Shown: positions 1 through 8,285, counted from the stretch's first letter. The stretch: 64,000 nt of DNA from Streptomyces buecherae (GCF_014295035.1 NZ_CP060404.1:3814501-3878500), one strand, 5' to 3'. Numbers and translations: made by a program. Notes: generated by a model from the sequence alone, not told the origin.

Positions 1-204
1 ACCCGGCGCGGCACGGCCCGGCTCACCCTCGCGCTCGACCTGCCGTACCCCATCGACATACCCGCCACCACGGACGCCGTGCACCAACACGTCAGCCACC
101 GCACCGCGGCCCTCATCGGCCTGCCCGTCGGCACCCTCCGCATCCGCGTGGATCGCCTCCACCTGCCCGAGGCCGCCACCACGGACGGCAGGCAGGTGCG
201 GTAG
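1..204 (+). CDS. Asp23/Gls24 family envelope stress response protein, C-terminal part
   Basis: The 5' end lies outside the window; 67 codons are visible before the TAG stop. The fragment reads as a beta-rich domain with a segment resembling 'VHQHVSHRTAALIGLPVGTL', which fits the end of an Asp23/Gls24 domain (alkaline-shock / cell-envelope stress family). The stop codon overlaps the GTG start of the next gene, so the two are probably translationally coupled. The downstream DUF6286-like and AmaP-like membrane genes are the usual partners of this family in Streptomyces, where AmaP is thought to anchor Asp23 to the membrane. The call relies on the fragment plus this context. Confidence 0.75.
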   Translation, partial: TRRGTARLTLALDLPYPIDIPATTDAVHQHVSHRTAALIGLPVGTLRIRVDRLHLPEAATTDGRQVR

Positions 205-854
205 TGAGCACAGCACCCGAACCCGAGTCGCCCGAGAACCCGGCACGCGTCCGGACCCCCCACCGCGCCTGGTCGGCCCGGCGCGGCCCGGCCGCCGTAC
301 TCGCCCTGCTCGGCTCCGCCGCCTGCGGCATGCTCCTGTACGACCAGGTGGCCATGGGCTACGGGCACCCCGCCGCGCCCTGGCGCACGCACACCAAGGA
401 CTGGCTGGCGGACACCCCCGGCACCAGCGGCTGGGTGATCGGCGCCGCCGTCATACTGGCCGTCCTCGGCGTGTACCTCATGGTCATCGCCCTCACCCCC
501 GGTGGCCGCCGCCGGCTCCCGATGGCGCCCCCGGCACCGTCCGTACGCGCCGTGCTCGACCGGGCGAGCGCCGCGGCCCTGCTCCGCGAGGCGGCCCTGC
601 GCACGCCCGGGGTCACCGCGGCCCGGGTGCGGGTACGCGGCCGGCGCCGGGCCCGCGTGCGGGCGACGGTGGCCTACGGCGACGTCACGGCGGTGCGCGC
701 CGCGCTCCACGAGGAACTGCTCGCCGCCACGGACCGCCTCGGCCTGGCCCACCCACCCCGCATCCGCCTCCGCCTCACCGCCGCCCCCGCCCTCGCCCTG
801 CACGGGAACGAGCCGGACGCACCCGGCGCACCGACGGAACCCGAAGCGCGGTAA
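204..854 (+). CDS. DUF6286-like membrane protein of the Asp23 operon
   Basis: 216 residues. The N-terminus is Pro/Glu/Arg-rich. Two hydrophobic segments follow, at about residues 31-52 and 77-100, and then a soluble alpha/beta C-terminal domain of about 90 residues rich in Arg, Val and Ala. This two-membrane-segment plus Asp23-like tail layout matches the DUF6286 proteins found between Asp23/Gls24 and AmaP genes in Streptomyces. The GTG start overlaps the preceding TAG by one base. The biochemical role is unknown; a membrane-associated part in envelope stress is inferred from the operon only. Confidence 0.75.
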   Translation: MSTAPEPESPENPARVRTPHRAWSARRGPAAVLALLGSAACGMLLYDQVAMGYGHPAAPWRTHTKDWLADTPGTSGWVIGAAVILAVLGVYLMVIALTPGGRRRLPMAPPAPSVRAVLDRASAAALLREAALRTPGVTAARVRVRGRRRARVRATVAYGDVTAVRAALHEELLAATDRLGLAHPPRIRLRLTAAPALALHGNEPDAPGAPTEPEAR

Positions 855-883
855 GCACCGGCCGTACGAAACGAAGAGAAGGA

Positions 884-932
884 CGCGGAGAACGCGGGGA
901 ACGCGACGAACGCGGAGAACGCGAAGAAGAGG
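884..932 (+). repeat. Short tandem repeat (GAACGCGNN-type) between DUF6286-like and AmaP genes
   Basis: About five imperfect copies of a 9-base unit based on GAACGCG run into a purine-only stretch (AAGAAGAGGAAG...GGAGGAGGAG) that ends just before the next start codon. The last part doubles as a very strong ribosome binding site. Unit length 9 would keep a reading frame, but the preceding gene has already stopped. Confidence 0.6.
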
Positions 933-953
933 AAGAAGAAGGAGGAGGAGCCG

Positions 954-1589
954 ATGGAGGTCAGTCGTGGACGCCACTGGCTGAACAGGACCCTGCTGGC
1001 CCTGCTCGGGATCGCCGGCCTGGCGGCCGGCTGCTGGGTGGCCGTGGCGGGGCTCGACGCCCGCGGCCAACTGCCGTTCGCGCTCCCGTCGTGGTGGCCG
1101 AGCGGGCACCCGCGCGCCGCGTTCACCGACCGGCTGGAGGCGACGGGGCTGCGCGACCACGGTTGGTGGCCAGCCGCCGTCCTCGGCTGCCTGACGCTCG
1201 GTCTGCTCCTCCTCGCGGGCTGGCTCCTCGCCCAGACCGGCCCGCGCGAGCCGCGCCGCCTCCATCTCCCCGCCCCCGGCGCCCCGGCACGCGCCAAGCC
1301 CACCCCGCACGCCCCGACGCTGCGCACCTCCGCGCTGTCCGGGGTGATGGCCGCGCAGGTGACCGACCTGCCCGGGGTACGGCGGGCCCGGGTACGCCTC
1401 ACCGGCGGCCCACGCCGCCCGCGCGCCCGCATGACGGTGGTGCTCGACGCGGGCGCCGACCCCCGCGCGGTACTGACCGCCCTGTACACCGGCCCCCTCA
1501 CCCACGCCCGCCACAGCGCCGGCCTCTGCCACCTCCGCTCGGGCCTACGCCTGCGCGTCGCGACGCCGGGGACGCGTCGGACTCGCTGA
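954..1589 (+). CDS. amaP: AmaP-like alkaline shock response membrane anchor protein
   Basis: 211 residues. Two hydrophobic segments (about 11-32 and 75-95) flank a short loop with 'LPFALPSWWPSGHPRAAFTDR', and a basic soluble domain follows with 'LRTSALSGVMAAQVTDLPGV', the pattern of AmaP proteins. AmaP is thought to tether Asp23 at the membrane. The ATG is preceded by a GGAGGAGGAG tract, which supports this start. It is the last gene of the Asp23/DUF6286/AmaP operon and is separated from the upstream gene by about 100 bases containing a tandem repeat. Confidence 0.75.
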   Translation: MEVSRGRHWLNRTLLALLGIAGLAAGCWVAVAGLDARGQLPFALPSWWPSGHPRAAFTDRLEATGLRDHGWWPAAVLGCLTLGLLLLAGWLLAQTGPREPRRLHLPAPGAPARAKPTPHAPTLRTSALSGVMAAQVTDLPGVRRARVRLTGGPRRPRARMTVVLDAGADPRAVLTALYTGPLTHARHSAGLCHLRSGLRLRVATPGTRRTR

Positions 1590-1775
1590 GGGTCGGCCGT
1601 ACGCGGGGACTGACCGCGAGGCCCGTATCCACCTCCGGTCTGCCCCGTCGGCCGCATGCGTTGCCGCGCCGCGCCGCCCGTTCGTTCGTTCGTCCGGGCG
1701 TCCGGACGCTCGGGCGCCCCCAGGAAACCCGCCCCGTGGGCCGCTTGTCAGTGGTCGCTGCGAGACTGCGGCGCC

Positions 1776-2018
1776 ATGACCACCGACTTCCCGGCGGACC
1801 TCCCGGCTGCTGGTGGCCCTGGACGACGGGCGGCCCGCCGGATCGCCCGCGACGAGATGGGCCTGGAACAACTGCGTCTGGCCGTGCGCGGCGGAGCCGG
1901 CCTGGAGACCTTCTACGGACGGCTCGGCTGGCGGGAGGTCGGCCGCTGGCCCGCCGCCCTGCGGCTGTCCCCCACGGACGACCGCGACGAGGTCCTCATG
2001 CTGCTCAACCCCCTGTGA
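1776..2018 (+). pseudogene. GNAT acetyltransferase remnant, internally deleted and frameshifted
   Basis: The visible frame ends with 'LEQLRLAVRGGAGLETFYGRLGWREVGRW', a typical C-terminal half of a GNAT N-acetyltransferase (final helix plus last strand). Upstream, a second frame encodes 'LLVALDDGRPAG' (about 1803-1840), which looks like the family's beta2-beta3 start. The two pieces are out of frame, and the central acetyl-CoA-binding region (Q/R-x-x-G-x-G/A) is missing between them. An intact protein would be about 150-170 residues; only 80 remain. Either a decayed gene or a sequencing error plus deletion; the missing core argues for decay. Confidence 0.6.
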
Positions 2019-2070
2019 CGGCCCGCCCCCGCGACCCCGCGCTGGCCGCGCTGGCCGCGCGGAAGACGCG

Positions 2071-2104
2071 AAAAACCCCGGCCAAGGATTACTTGACCGG
2101 GGTT
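2071..2104 (-). terminator. Rho-independent terminator downstream of tRNA-Lys
   Basis: The arms AACCCCGG and CCGGGGTT face each other across a loop of about 15 bases and are followed on the - strand by a run of five T. It sits just 3' of the tRNA-Lys gene. Confidence 0.75.
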
Positions 2105-2118
2105 CCGGGCGATCCGGC

Positions 2119-2194
2119 TGGTGGGCCATCAGGGGCTCGAACCCTGAACCAATGGATTAAAAGTCCACTGCTCTGCCAATTGAGCTAATGGCCC
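2119..2194 (-). tRNA. tRNA-Lys (anticodon TTT)
   Basis: On the - strand it starts GGGCCATTAGCTCAATTGGC. The acceptor GGGCCAT pairs with ATGGCCC, the anticodon loop is CTTTTAA with TTT, and the T-arm contains GGTTCGAGC. Discriminator A is followed by an encoded CCA. All arms pair well. Confidence 0.95.
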
Positions 2195-2310
2195 GCACCA
2201 CGCAGCATAGCCCGGCCGTCTGCCGAGCCCCGAGCGCATAAGGAGTTCGGCGCCGCACGAGGCCGCGCGGGGTGCGTACGCGTACCGCCGCCGCGCCCGC
2301 GGCGCGAGCG

Positions 2311-2352
2311 ACGGGGCCCGTACAGCACACCACCGTGCCATACGGGCCCCGT
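2311..2352 (-). terminator. Likely terminator hairpin of the DEAD-box helicase gene
   Basis: A 12-base perfect inverted repeat, ACGGGGCCCGTA / TACGGGCCCCGT, with an 18-base loop, placed 15 bases past the helicase stop. No T run follows, as is common in high-GC actinobacteria. Confidence 0.6.
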
Positions 2353-2366
2353 CACTCACTCACCGG

Positions 2367-4943
2367 TCAGCCGTTGCGCTTCCAGCGCGGCTTGTCGTCG
2401 CGGCGGCCGAAGGTGCCGGTGCCGGTGCCAGTGCCGGTGCCGCCACGGTGGTCGTCGCGGCGGCCGTGCGGGCGGTCGCCGTTGGCCGGGCGGTGGCCGC
2501 CGGCGGGGCGCTCGTCGCGGCGGTCACGGTTGTACGGGCGATCCGAGCGGAAGCCGCCGGAGGGACGCTCGTCGCGCCGGAAGCCACCCTGCGGGCGGTC
2601 GTCGCGGCGCTCGAAGGAACGGCCGCCACGGTCATCACGCCGGTCGTCACGCCGGAAACCGCCGGAGGGACGGTCGTCGCGGCGGAAGCCACCGGAGGGA
2701 CGGTCGTCGCGACGGAAACCACCCTGCGGACGCTCATCCCGACGCTCGAAGGAACGACCACCACGGTCATCACGCCGGTCATCCCGACGGTCGTCACGCC
2801 GGAAACCACCCGACGGACGCTCATCCCGACGGAAGTTGCCCGAGGGGCGGTCGTCGCGGCGGAAGCCACCGGAGGGACGGTCATCCCGACGGAAACCACC
2901 CTGCGGACGCTCATCCCGACGCTCGAAGGAACGACCACCACGGTCATCACGCCGGTCGTCCCGCCGGTCGTCACGCCGGAAACCACCCGACGGACGCTCA
3001 TCCCGACGGAAGTTGCCGGAGGAGCGGTCGTCGCGACGGAAGCCGCCCTGGGGGCGGTCGTCACGGCGGTCGCGGCGCTCGAAGTTGCCCCGGTCGTCGC
3101 GGCGCTCGTAACCGCCGCGCTCCTGCTCCGGGCGGCTCGGCGCGGCGTCCGCGGCCTGCTGCTCGGTGTGCTCCCGCGTCGCGGGGGCGGTGGTCGCGGG
3201 GGCGGTGGCGGACGCGTCCGCGCCGCCGTCCTGGGCATCGGCCGTGGCGGTCTCCGTCACCGTGGTGGCCTCGGCGGACGCGGCCGCCGCGACGGCCGCG
3301 GCCGGGTCCTCGCCGCGCTCGCGGGCCGCGCGGGCCAGCAGGCGGTCGGCCTCCTCGCGCAGCTCGGTCGCGCGCCGCTGCACCTGCTGCAACTGGCGGG
3401 TGAGGTCCTGCACGTCGCGCTCGGCCTGCTTGGCCGAGTTCGCCGCCGACTCGGCCTGCACCTCGGTGAGCGAACGGGCACCGGTGATGCGCGCCACGTC
3501 GTCGTCGAACGCGCCGGCGCCGCCGACGATGTGACGCGAGGCGTCGACGCCCGCGTCCTCCATCAGGCGGAAGATCTGCCGGCGCTGGTGCGGCAGGGCC
3601 AGCGAGACGACGGTGCCGCTCTTGCCCGCGCGGGCCGTACGGCCGGAGCGGTGCAGGTAGTCCTTGTGGTCACCGGCCGGGTCCACGTTCAGCACCAGGT
3701 CGATGCCGTCCACGTGGATGCCGCGCGCGGCGACGTCCGTGGCGACCAGGACGTTGACGTAACCGTCCTTGAAGTCGGCCAGCGTCCGGGTCCGCGCGCC
3801 CTGCGTCATGCCGCCGTGCAGCGCGTCCGCGCGTACGCCCGCGTCCACGAGCTGCTCGGCGACGCGGTCGGCGCCCATCTGGGTGCGGACGAAGATGATG
3901 GTGCGGCCCTTGCGCGCCGCGATGGCGGCGGTGACCGGCGCCTTGTCCTTCGGCTTCACGACCAGCACGTGGTGCGTCATGGTCGTGACCGCGCCCTGCG
4001 CCGCGTCCACCTCGTGCGTCATCGGGTTGGACAGGTAGCGCTTGACGAGGGTGTCGATCTCGTTCTCCAGCGTCGCGGAGAACAGCATCCGCTGGCCGCC
4101 GGACGGCACCAGGTCGAGGATCTCGGTGACCTCGGGCAGGAAGCCCATGTCGGCCATCTGGTCGGCCTCGTCGAGCACGGCGACCTGCACCCGGTCCAGC
4201 GTCGCGGCGCCACGGTTGATGATGTCGCGCAGTCGGCCCGGGGTGGCGACCAGGATGTCCACGCCCCGCTCCAGGGCGTAGATCTGATTGCCCATCGAGG
4301 TGCCGCCGCAGACGACCTTGAGCTTCAGGCCGAGCACGTCACCGTACGGCTGGAGCGCGTCGGAGACCTGCATGGCCAGCTCGCGGGTCGGGGTCAGGAT
4401 CAGGCCACGGGGCCGCTTCTTCTCCGTGAAACCGCCGGCGAGTTGGGCCAGCAGCGGGAGGCCGAAGGAGAGGGTCTTGCCGGAGCCGGTACGGCCTCGG
4501 CCCAGGATGTCCTTGCCGGCCAGCGCGTCCGGAATGGTCGCGGCCTGGATCGGGAACGGCGTGGTGACGCCGTTCTGCTTCAGCTTGCGGACGACCTGCT
4601 CGGGCAGCCCGAGGGTGGCGAACGTGACGGACGTCTCAGCGTCCTCGTCGTCGTCGGCGGCGTCGGACGCGGTGGCTTCGTCGGCGGCCTCGTCGGACGC
4701 GGTGACCTCGCCCACACCCTCGTCCTCGCCCGCGGCGGCGGACTCGGCGGGCTCTGCGGACTCGGTAGCGGCGACGGGCTCGGCGGCCACGGCGGGCTCG
4801 GCGGCAGCCGCGACAGGCTCGGCGGGGGCCGCGACGGGGGCGTCAGCGGCGTCGACCTCGGCGACGAACGTCGCGGCGGCCTCGGGGATCATGCCGGTCT
4901 CCTCGACCTCGGGCATGACGGTGTGCTCAGCAGAAATGGACAT
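2367..4943 (-). CDS. DEAD-box RNA helicase with long Arg/Asp/Gly repeat tail
   Basis: 858 residues, ATP-dependent RNA unwinding. An acidic Ala/Glu/Pro-rich N-terminus of about 105 residues precedes the helicase core: Walker A GRTGSGKT (about 150-157), PTREL, DEAD (258-261), SAT, and motif VI HRSGRTARAG. A coiled-coil-like stretch with 'RDVQDLTRQLQQVQRRATEL' follows, and then a C-terminal tail built from repeats such as FRRDDRPSGG, RRDDRGGRSFERRD and RPQGG. Such RGG-like basic tails bind RNA and can drive condensation; this part is inferred. The start MSISAEHTV was chosen because the upstream in-frame extension is out of character and the body begins here. A leader of about 200 bases lies upstream, possibly a cold-shock type leader. 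Confidence 0.9.
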   Translation of the reverse strand: MSISAEHTVMPEVEETGMIPEAAATFVAEVDAADAPVAAPAEPVAAAAEPAVAAEPVAATESAEPAESAAAGEDEGVGEVTASDEAADEATASDAADDDEDAETSVTFATLGLPEQVVRKLKQNGVTTPFPIQAATIPDALAGKDILGRGRTGSGKTLSFGLPLLAQLAGGFTEKKRPRGLILTPTRELAMQVSDALQPYGDVLGLKLKVVCGGTSMGNQIYALERGVDILVATPGRLRDIINRGAATLDRVQVAVLDEADQMADMGFLPEVTEILDLVPSGGQRMLFSATLENEIDTLVKRYLSNPMTHEVDAAQGAVTTMTHHVLVVKPKDKAPVTAAIAARKGRTIIFVRTQMGADRVAEQLVDAGVRADALHGGMTQGARTRTLADFKDGYVNVLVATDVAARGIHVDGIDLVLNVDPAGDHKDYLHRSGRTARAGKSGTVVSLALPHQRRQIFRLMEDAGVDASRHIVGGAGAFDDDVARITGARSLTEVQAESAANSAKQAERDVQDLTRQLQQVQRRATELREEADRLLARAARERGEDPAAAVAAAASAEATTVTETATADAQDGGADASATAPATTAPATREHTEQQAADAAPSRPEQERGGYERRDDRGNFERRDRRDDRPQGGFRRDDRSSGNFRRDERPSGGFRRDDRRDDRRDDRGGRSFERRDERPQGGFRRDDRPSGGFRRDDRPSGNFRRDERPSGGFRRDDRRDDRRDDRGGRSFERRDERPQGGFRRDDRPSGGFRRDDRPSGGFRRDDRRDDRGGRSFERRDDRPQGGFRRDERPSGGFRSDRPYNRDRRDERPAGGHRPANGDRPHGRRDDHRGGTGTGTGTGTFGRRDDKPRWKRNG

Positions 4944-5106
4944 GCGAAACGCGAAACCTTCCGGAGTTACGGCACGCGCCCAGACTCCGTGTGATTTCGC
5001 AAACGACCGCCTCGATGCGGTCAGCCACGGCAAGGAAAGGAACGCGCCACGCGGCGCGCTCCGGGAGGGTTCTCCGAAGTCGGCCGGGCAAATGGGATCA
5101 AACGAT
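4944..5106. other. Untranslated leader region upstream of the helicase gene
   Basis: The region between the helicase start and the end of the lipoprotein gene shows no convincing reading frame. It is less GC-rich than its surroundings and holds small inverted repeats (for example around CGATGCGGTCAGCCACGGC). It probably contains the helicase promoter and a long 5' leader; no -10/-35 pair could be fixed. Confidence 0.35.
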
Positions 5107-5799
5107 CTACCACCATACGCACCCCGCCCCCAGGAAGGCAAATCCCGCCTCCACACCCCTCCGCGCCCCGGGCCAGGCGCTCACCGCTCGCGCAGCGGTC
5201 TCGGCTGGGGAGCCGGATCGGTGCCCTCGGCCGGCGGCGGCGTACTCGGGGGCGGCGAGGTGGTCGGCGCGGTCGTCGGGGCGCGGAGGGGTGGGCTCCG
5301 GCGGCGGGCTGCTCGCCCGCGGCGTGGTCGGCCGCGGGCGGGGCACCGAGCCCGTGGGCGACGGGGCGGGCGCATCGGGCCGGGTCGGCGGGTCGGCGGC
5401 GGGCGGCGGCGCCTGCGAGGGCCGCCCGGCCTCCCCCGGCTCGTCCCCGCCCTCGCCGCCCTCGGGCCCGCGCTCCGCGTCCGCCCGCTCGGCGTCCGGC
5501 TCGGCGGACGCCGAGGCGCTCCCGGAGCCGTCCGGCCGCGGCTGCGCGGCCCCCCGGCGCGCCCCGTCGGGGAGCACGGCACCGCCGTCGGGGCCCGGCA
5601 GCGCGCCGTCCGGCTGCCCGCTCCTCCCCTCGCCGCCGGCCGGTTGTGAGCGGTCCGGCTCGGAAACGCTCATGCAGCCCGCCAACGCCATGACGGCGAG
5701 CATGACGGCCGCGGCACGCGCCGGAGTACGCGCCACGGCGCGGGACACGGTGCGCGGAGCGCGGGGAACACGAGGAGCACAGGCGGACATTCCGGGCAT
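5107..5799 (-). CDS. Pro/Ala/Asp-rich putative lipoprotein
   Basis: About 230 residues from the ATG at 5799, which has a GGAAGG ribosome site 10 bases upstream. The N-terminus has Arg residues, a hydrophobic stretch 'AAAVMLAVMALAGC' and a lipobox LAGC, so lipid attachment at that Cys and export are expected. The mature part is low-complexity, rich in Pro, Ala, Asp, Arg and Gly, with no recognisable domain. It follows the metallopeptidase gene by about 210 bases on the same strand. The function is unknown. The C-terminal end is uncertain because composition gives little frame information here. Confidence 0.55.
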   Translation of the reverse strand: MPGMSACAPRVPRAPRTVSRAVARTPARAAAVMLAVMALAGCMSVSEPDRSQPAGGEGRSGQPDGALPGPDGGAVLPDGARRGAAQPRPDGSGSASASAEPDAERADAERGPEGGEGGDEPGEAGRPSQAPPPAADPPTRPDAPAPSPTGSVPRPRPTTPRASSPPPEPTPPRPDDRADHLAAPEYAAAGRGHRSGSPAETAARAVSAWPGARRGVEAGFAFLGAGCVWW

Positions 5800-6010
5800 G
5801 AGTGGGTTACCTTCCGGCGCACGGTGCGGGCCACCTGCCCAACTGGCCCCGCCCCACCCAGGACACGCGCCGCACGAGCCACGGCACTCCCACACCCCGG
5901 AAACCCCCCGGACCGCGCACCCGCGCCGCGCCCGAGCCGCACGCGACCACCTCCGACCGCCCCCGACCGCCGGCGGGCCGGCCGGGGCCGGAGCCGGGCC
6001 GAACGGGGCG

Positions 6011-6565
6011 CTATCCCCAACCCAGTTCGTGCAGCCGCTCGTCCTCGATGCCGAAGTGGTGGGCGACTTCGTGGACGACGGTGATGGCCACCTCGTCGCG
6101 TACGGCGTCCCGCAGGGCGTCCGACGGCCCGCCGCGCCCCCCGACCGAAACGCCCCCCGGCTCGACTCCCGACCCTGCCCCCTGCCCCGCCGCGGGCCCG
6201 GCCGTGGCGCCGGCCTCGCCCACCACGGGCACCCGGGCCCCCTCCGGCGCCTCCCGCGCCCCCGGGGCCACCCCCTCGGGCGGCTCCCCGGCCCCGGTCG
6301 GATCCGGGGCCGTCACGTCCTCGCGGCCCGCGCACATCCGCAGCGTGGGCCCCCGGTAGATGGTGATCCGGTCCGGCAGCACGCCCGCGTACCACTCGCC
6401 CCGGTCGGTCAGCGGCGTCCCCTCGTAGAGCCCGAGCAACTCCGGATCCTCCGCGGGCGGCTCGTCCTCCACGAACACCGCCACGTTGTCCATGAGCCGT
6501 GTCAGCTCGGGCGGAATGCGGTCCAGGGCCTCGGCGACCAGTTCCTCGAACTCCTCACGCGTCAT
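6011..6565 (-). CDS. Metallopeptidase family protein (zincin-like, HExxH)
   Basis: 184 residues from ATG at 6565. It opens with MTREEFEELVAEALDRIPPEL and contains YRGPTLRMC, the zinc motif HEVAHH (165-170) and the ending FGIEDERLHELGWG. This is the small actinobacterial zincin family (PF06262 type), putative cytosolic metalloproteases of unknown substrate. Unusually, about 65 residues of Gly/Ala/Pro/Glu-rich sequence (about 85-150) sit between the RGPTLRMC segment and the HExxH helix, where as I recall relatives are continuous. The zinc ligands and the conserved ends are intact, so the gene is probably functional. Confidence 0.85.
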   Translation of the reverse strand: MTREEFEELVAEALDRIPPELTRLMDNVAVFVEDEPPAEDPELLGLYEGTPLTDRGEWYAGVLPDRITIYRGPTLRMCAGREDVTAPDPTGAGEPPEGVAPGAREAPEGARVPVVGEAGATAGPAAGQGAGSGVEPGGVSVGGRGGPSDALRDAVRDEVAITVVHEVAHHFGIEDERLHELGWG

Positions 6566-6712
6566 TTCCAGCACCCGGCCATTGTCGGGCAGGCGCCCCG
6601 TCCGCGCCCCACGCGTGCGTCGAACACCCCCCGCACACCCCAAACCACCCGTCGCCCGCGCACCGCCGCGACGCCCCAGGTCACCCCCGCCCGCACCGCG
6701 CGGGTAACCGTT

Positions 6713-6742
6713 TTGGCGATCCCCGTCGGCATCCCATATGCT
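6713..6742 (+). promoter_or_regulatory. Candidate promoter of the tRNA-Glu/Asp/Phe cluster
   Basis: TTGGCG (6713-6718), an 18-base spacer and TATGCT (6737-6742) lie about 45 bases before tRNA-Glu. The spacing fits a housekeeping sigma (HrdB-type) promoter. Confidence 0.5.
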
Positions 6743-6787
6743 TCTCACGTCCCCGACGGCGCCGGAAGGCGCCCAGGTGGGCCATCA

Positions 6788-6860
6788 GCCCTCATCGTCT
6801 AGTGGCCCAGGACGCCGCCCTTTCAAGGCGGTAGCACGGGTTCGAATCCCGTTGGGGGCA
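6788..6860 (+). tRNA. tRNA-Glu (anticodon TTC)
   Basis: The acceptor GCCCTCA pairs with TGGGGGC (one T-G pair). The anticodon loop is CTTTCAA with TTC, and the T-arm has GGTTCGAATCC. Discriminator A; no encoded CCA. First of a three-tRNA cluster. Confidence 0.95.
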
Positions 6861-6900
6861 CGCAACACCATGTGCGAGACTAGTGCTCGCACGTGTGCTT

Positions 6901-6975
6901 GGTCCTGTGGAGCAGTTTGGAGTGCTCGCCACCCTGTCAAGGTGGAGGCCGCGGGTTCAAATCCCGTCAGGACCG
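6901..6975 (+). tRNA. tRNA-Asp (anticodon GTC), copy 1
   Basis: The acceptor GGTCCTG pairs with CAGGACC. The anticodon loop is CTGTCAA with GTC, and the T-arm is GGGTTCAAATCCC. Discriminator G. Identical in sequence to the second copy at 14509. Confidence 0.95.
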
Positions 6976-6995
6976 CTGCAACCGCGAGGTTGCGT

Positions 6996-7072
6996 GGCTG
7001 GGTAGCTCAGTTGGTACGAGCGATCGCCTGAAAAGCGATAGGTCGCCGGTTCGACCCCGGCCCCAGCCACCA
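6996..7072 (+). tRNA. tRNA-Phe (anticodon GAA)
   Basis: The acceptor GGCTGGG pairs with CCCAGCC. The anticodon loop has GAA (CTGAAAA) and the T-arm CCGGTTCGACCCCGG. Discriminator A is followed by an encoded CCA. Confidence 0.95.
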
Positions 7073-7088
7073 CCGCAGGAAGCGGGAA

Positions 7089-7117
7089 GGCCCCGACCGG
7101 GTTAACCGGCCGGGGCC
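7089..7117. terminator. Bidirectional terminator between tRNA-Phe and the oxidoreductase
   Basis: GGCCCCGACCGG and CCGGCCGGGGCC form a 12-base stem with a five-base loop between two convergent transcription units. Confidence 0.75.
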
Positions 7118-7157
7118 CTCTCGCGTGCGTACCACAGGGCAGGGCGGAGCCCGGGTC

Positions 7158-8084
7158 TCACGACACGGTGACGACGACCTTGCCCCGGACGTGGCCCTCG
7201 GCGCTCAGGCGCTGGGCGTCGCCCGTGCGCTCCAGCGGGAAGGTGGCCGCGACCGGCACGGTGAGGCCGCAGGCGTCGACCATGGCGGACAGGGCCGCCA
7301 GGTCGGTCGCGTCCGGGCGGACCCACAGGTAGCGTCCGCCCAGCGGGGTGACCGCGGGGTCCACGATCGAGGCGATCCGGCGGGGGTTCTTCACCACGTC
7401 GGCGGAGACCGTGACCGCGTCCCCGCCCACCAGGTCGAAGGCCGCGTCCACGCCGTCCGGCGCCAGTCCGCGCACCCGGTCGGTGAGCCCGTCCCCGTAG
7501 GCGACCGGCTCCCCGCCCAGGGAGCGCACGAAGTCGTGGTTGCGGGGGCTGGCCGTGCCGATCACGCGGGCGCCCAGGTGTCGGCCGATCTGCACGGCCA
7601 GCGAGCCGACCCCGCCCGACGCCGCGTGGACCAGGAGGGTCTCCCCCTCCCGCACCCGCAGCGCCTTGGTCAGCGCCTGGTACGCGGTGAGCCCGGCCAG
7701 CGGCAGTCCGGCGGCCTGTTCGAAGGTGAGGCTGGCGGGCTTGTGGGCCAGGGTGCGCACCGGGGCGGCCACGTACTGCGCGAACGTCCCGCCCGACAGG
7801 GTGTCCTTGCGCACGTAGCCGATGACCTCGTCGCCCTCCTCGAACTCCGGGGTGTCCAGGCCGCCGCGGACCACGACGCCGGCGACGTCCCAGCCGGGGA
7901 CCACCGGGAAGACGACGTCGAGCAGCGAGTTGAGGTGGCCGGCCTGCGCCTTCCAGTCGACCGGGTTCACGGAGGCGGCCCTGACCTCGACCAGTACCGA
8001 GTCGGGCCCCACCTTCGGGTCGGGCAGTTCGCCGTACTCCAGGACCTCGGGTCCGCCGTACGCGCGGTAGCTCACAGCCTTCAC
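7158..8084 (-). CDS. NADPH-dependent quinone oxidoreductase / zinc-independent MDR protein
   Basis: 308 residues, medium-chain reductase family. The N-terminal GroES-like domain has 'VSYRAYGGPEVLEYGELPDP' and the PVDWK segment typical of quinone oxidoreductases. The Rossmann domain has HAASGGVGSLAVQIGRHLGA, an NADPH-binding GGVG motif. There are no zinc-ligand cysteines. Expected activity is one- or two-electron reduction of quinones or enones with NADPH; the substrate is unknown. The GTG start at 8084 has a purine-rich GGAGCAGGAGC ribosome site upstream. It shares a terminator with the convergent tRNA cluster. Confidence 0.85.
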   Translation of the reverse strand: MKAVSYRAYGGPEVLEYGELPDPKVGPDSVLVEVRAASVNPVDWKAQAGHLNSLLDVVFPVVPGWDVAGVVVRGGLDTPEFEEGDEVIGYVRKDTLSGGTFAQYVAAPVRTLAHKPASLTFEQAAGLPLAGLTAYQALTKALRVREGETLLVHAASGGVGSLAVQIGRHLGARVIGTASPRNHDFVRSLGGEPVAYGDGLTDRVRGLAPDGVDAAFDLVGGDAVTVSADVVKNPRRIASIVDPAVTPLGGRYLWVRPDATDLAALSAMVDACGLTVPVAATFPLERTGDAQRLSAEGHVRGKVVVTVS

Positions 8085-8109
8085 GATGCTCCTGCTCCTC
8101 GGGTTCGCG

Positions 8110-8285
8110 TGGCCGGGCCACTCTCGCGGCGGCCCGGCGGATGGGCGCGGGTGGGCGCGGATGGGATGCGTGCGGGGTGGGGTGCGGGTGGGTCGGATGC
8201 GGGTGGGCGGGCGGTGCGCCAGGTGGGCGCGTGGCGGGTGGGGTGCGGTGCGTGCCGGGTGGGGCGCGTGCCGGGTGGGCTTCTT
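8110..8285. repeat. Low-complexity GGTGGG/GCGG-rich intergenic tract
   Basis: The stretch between two - strand genes is made of variants of GGGTGGGGTGCGG and GCGGGTGGGC, strongly G-biased on the + strand. No reading frame or hairpin is convincing. It could form G-quadruplexes; that is inference. Confidence 0.5.

Noticed and set aside
2448..4994. 848-codon open frame on the + strand opposite the helicase
   Set aside because: It is the antisense shadow of the DEAD-box gene; it is open only because of GC bias and the repeat tail, with no family and no ribosome site.
6738..7105. Small frames over 6.7-7.1 kb
   Set aside because: They overlap tRNA-Glu, tRNA-Asp and tRNA-Phe and have no independent support.
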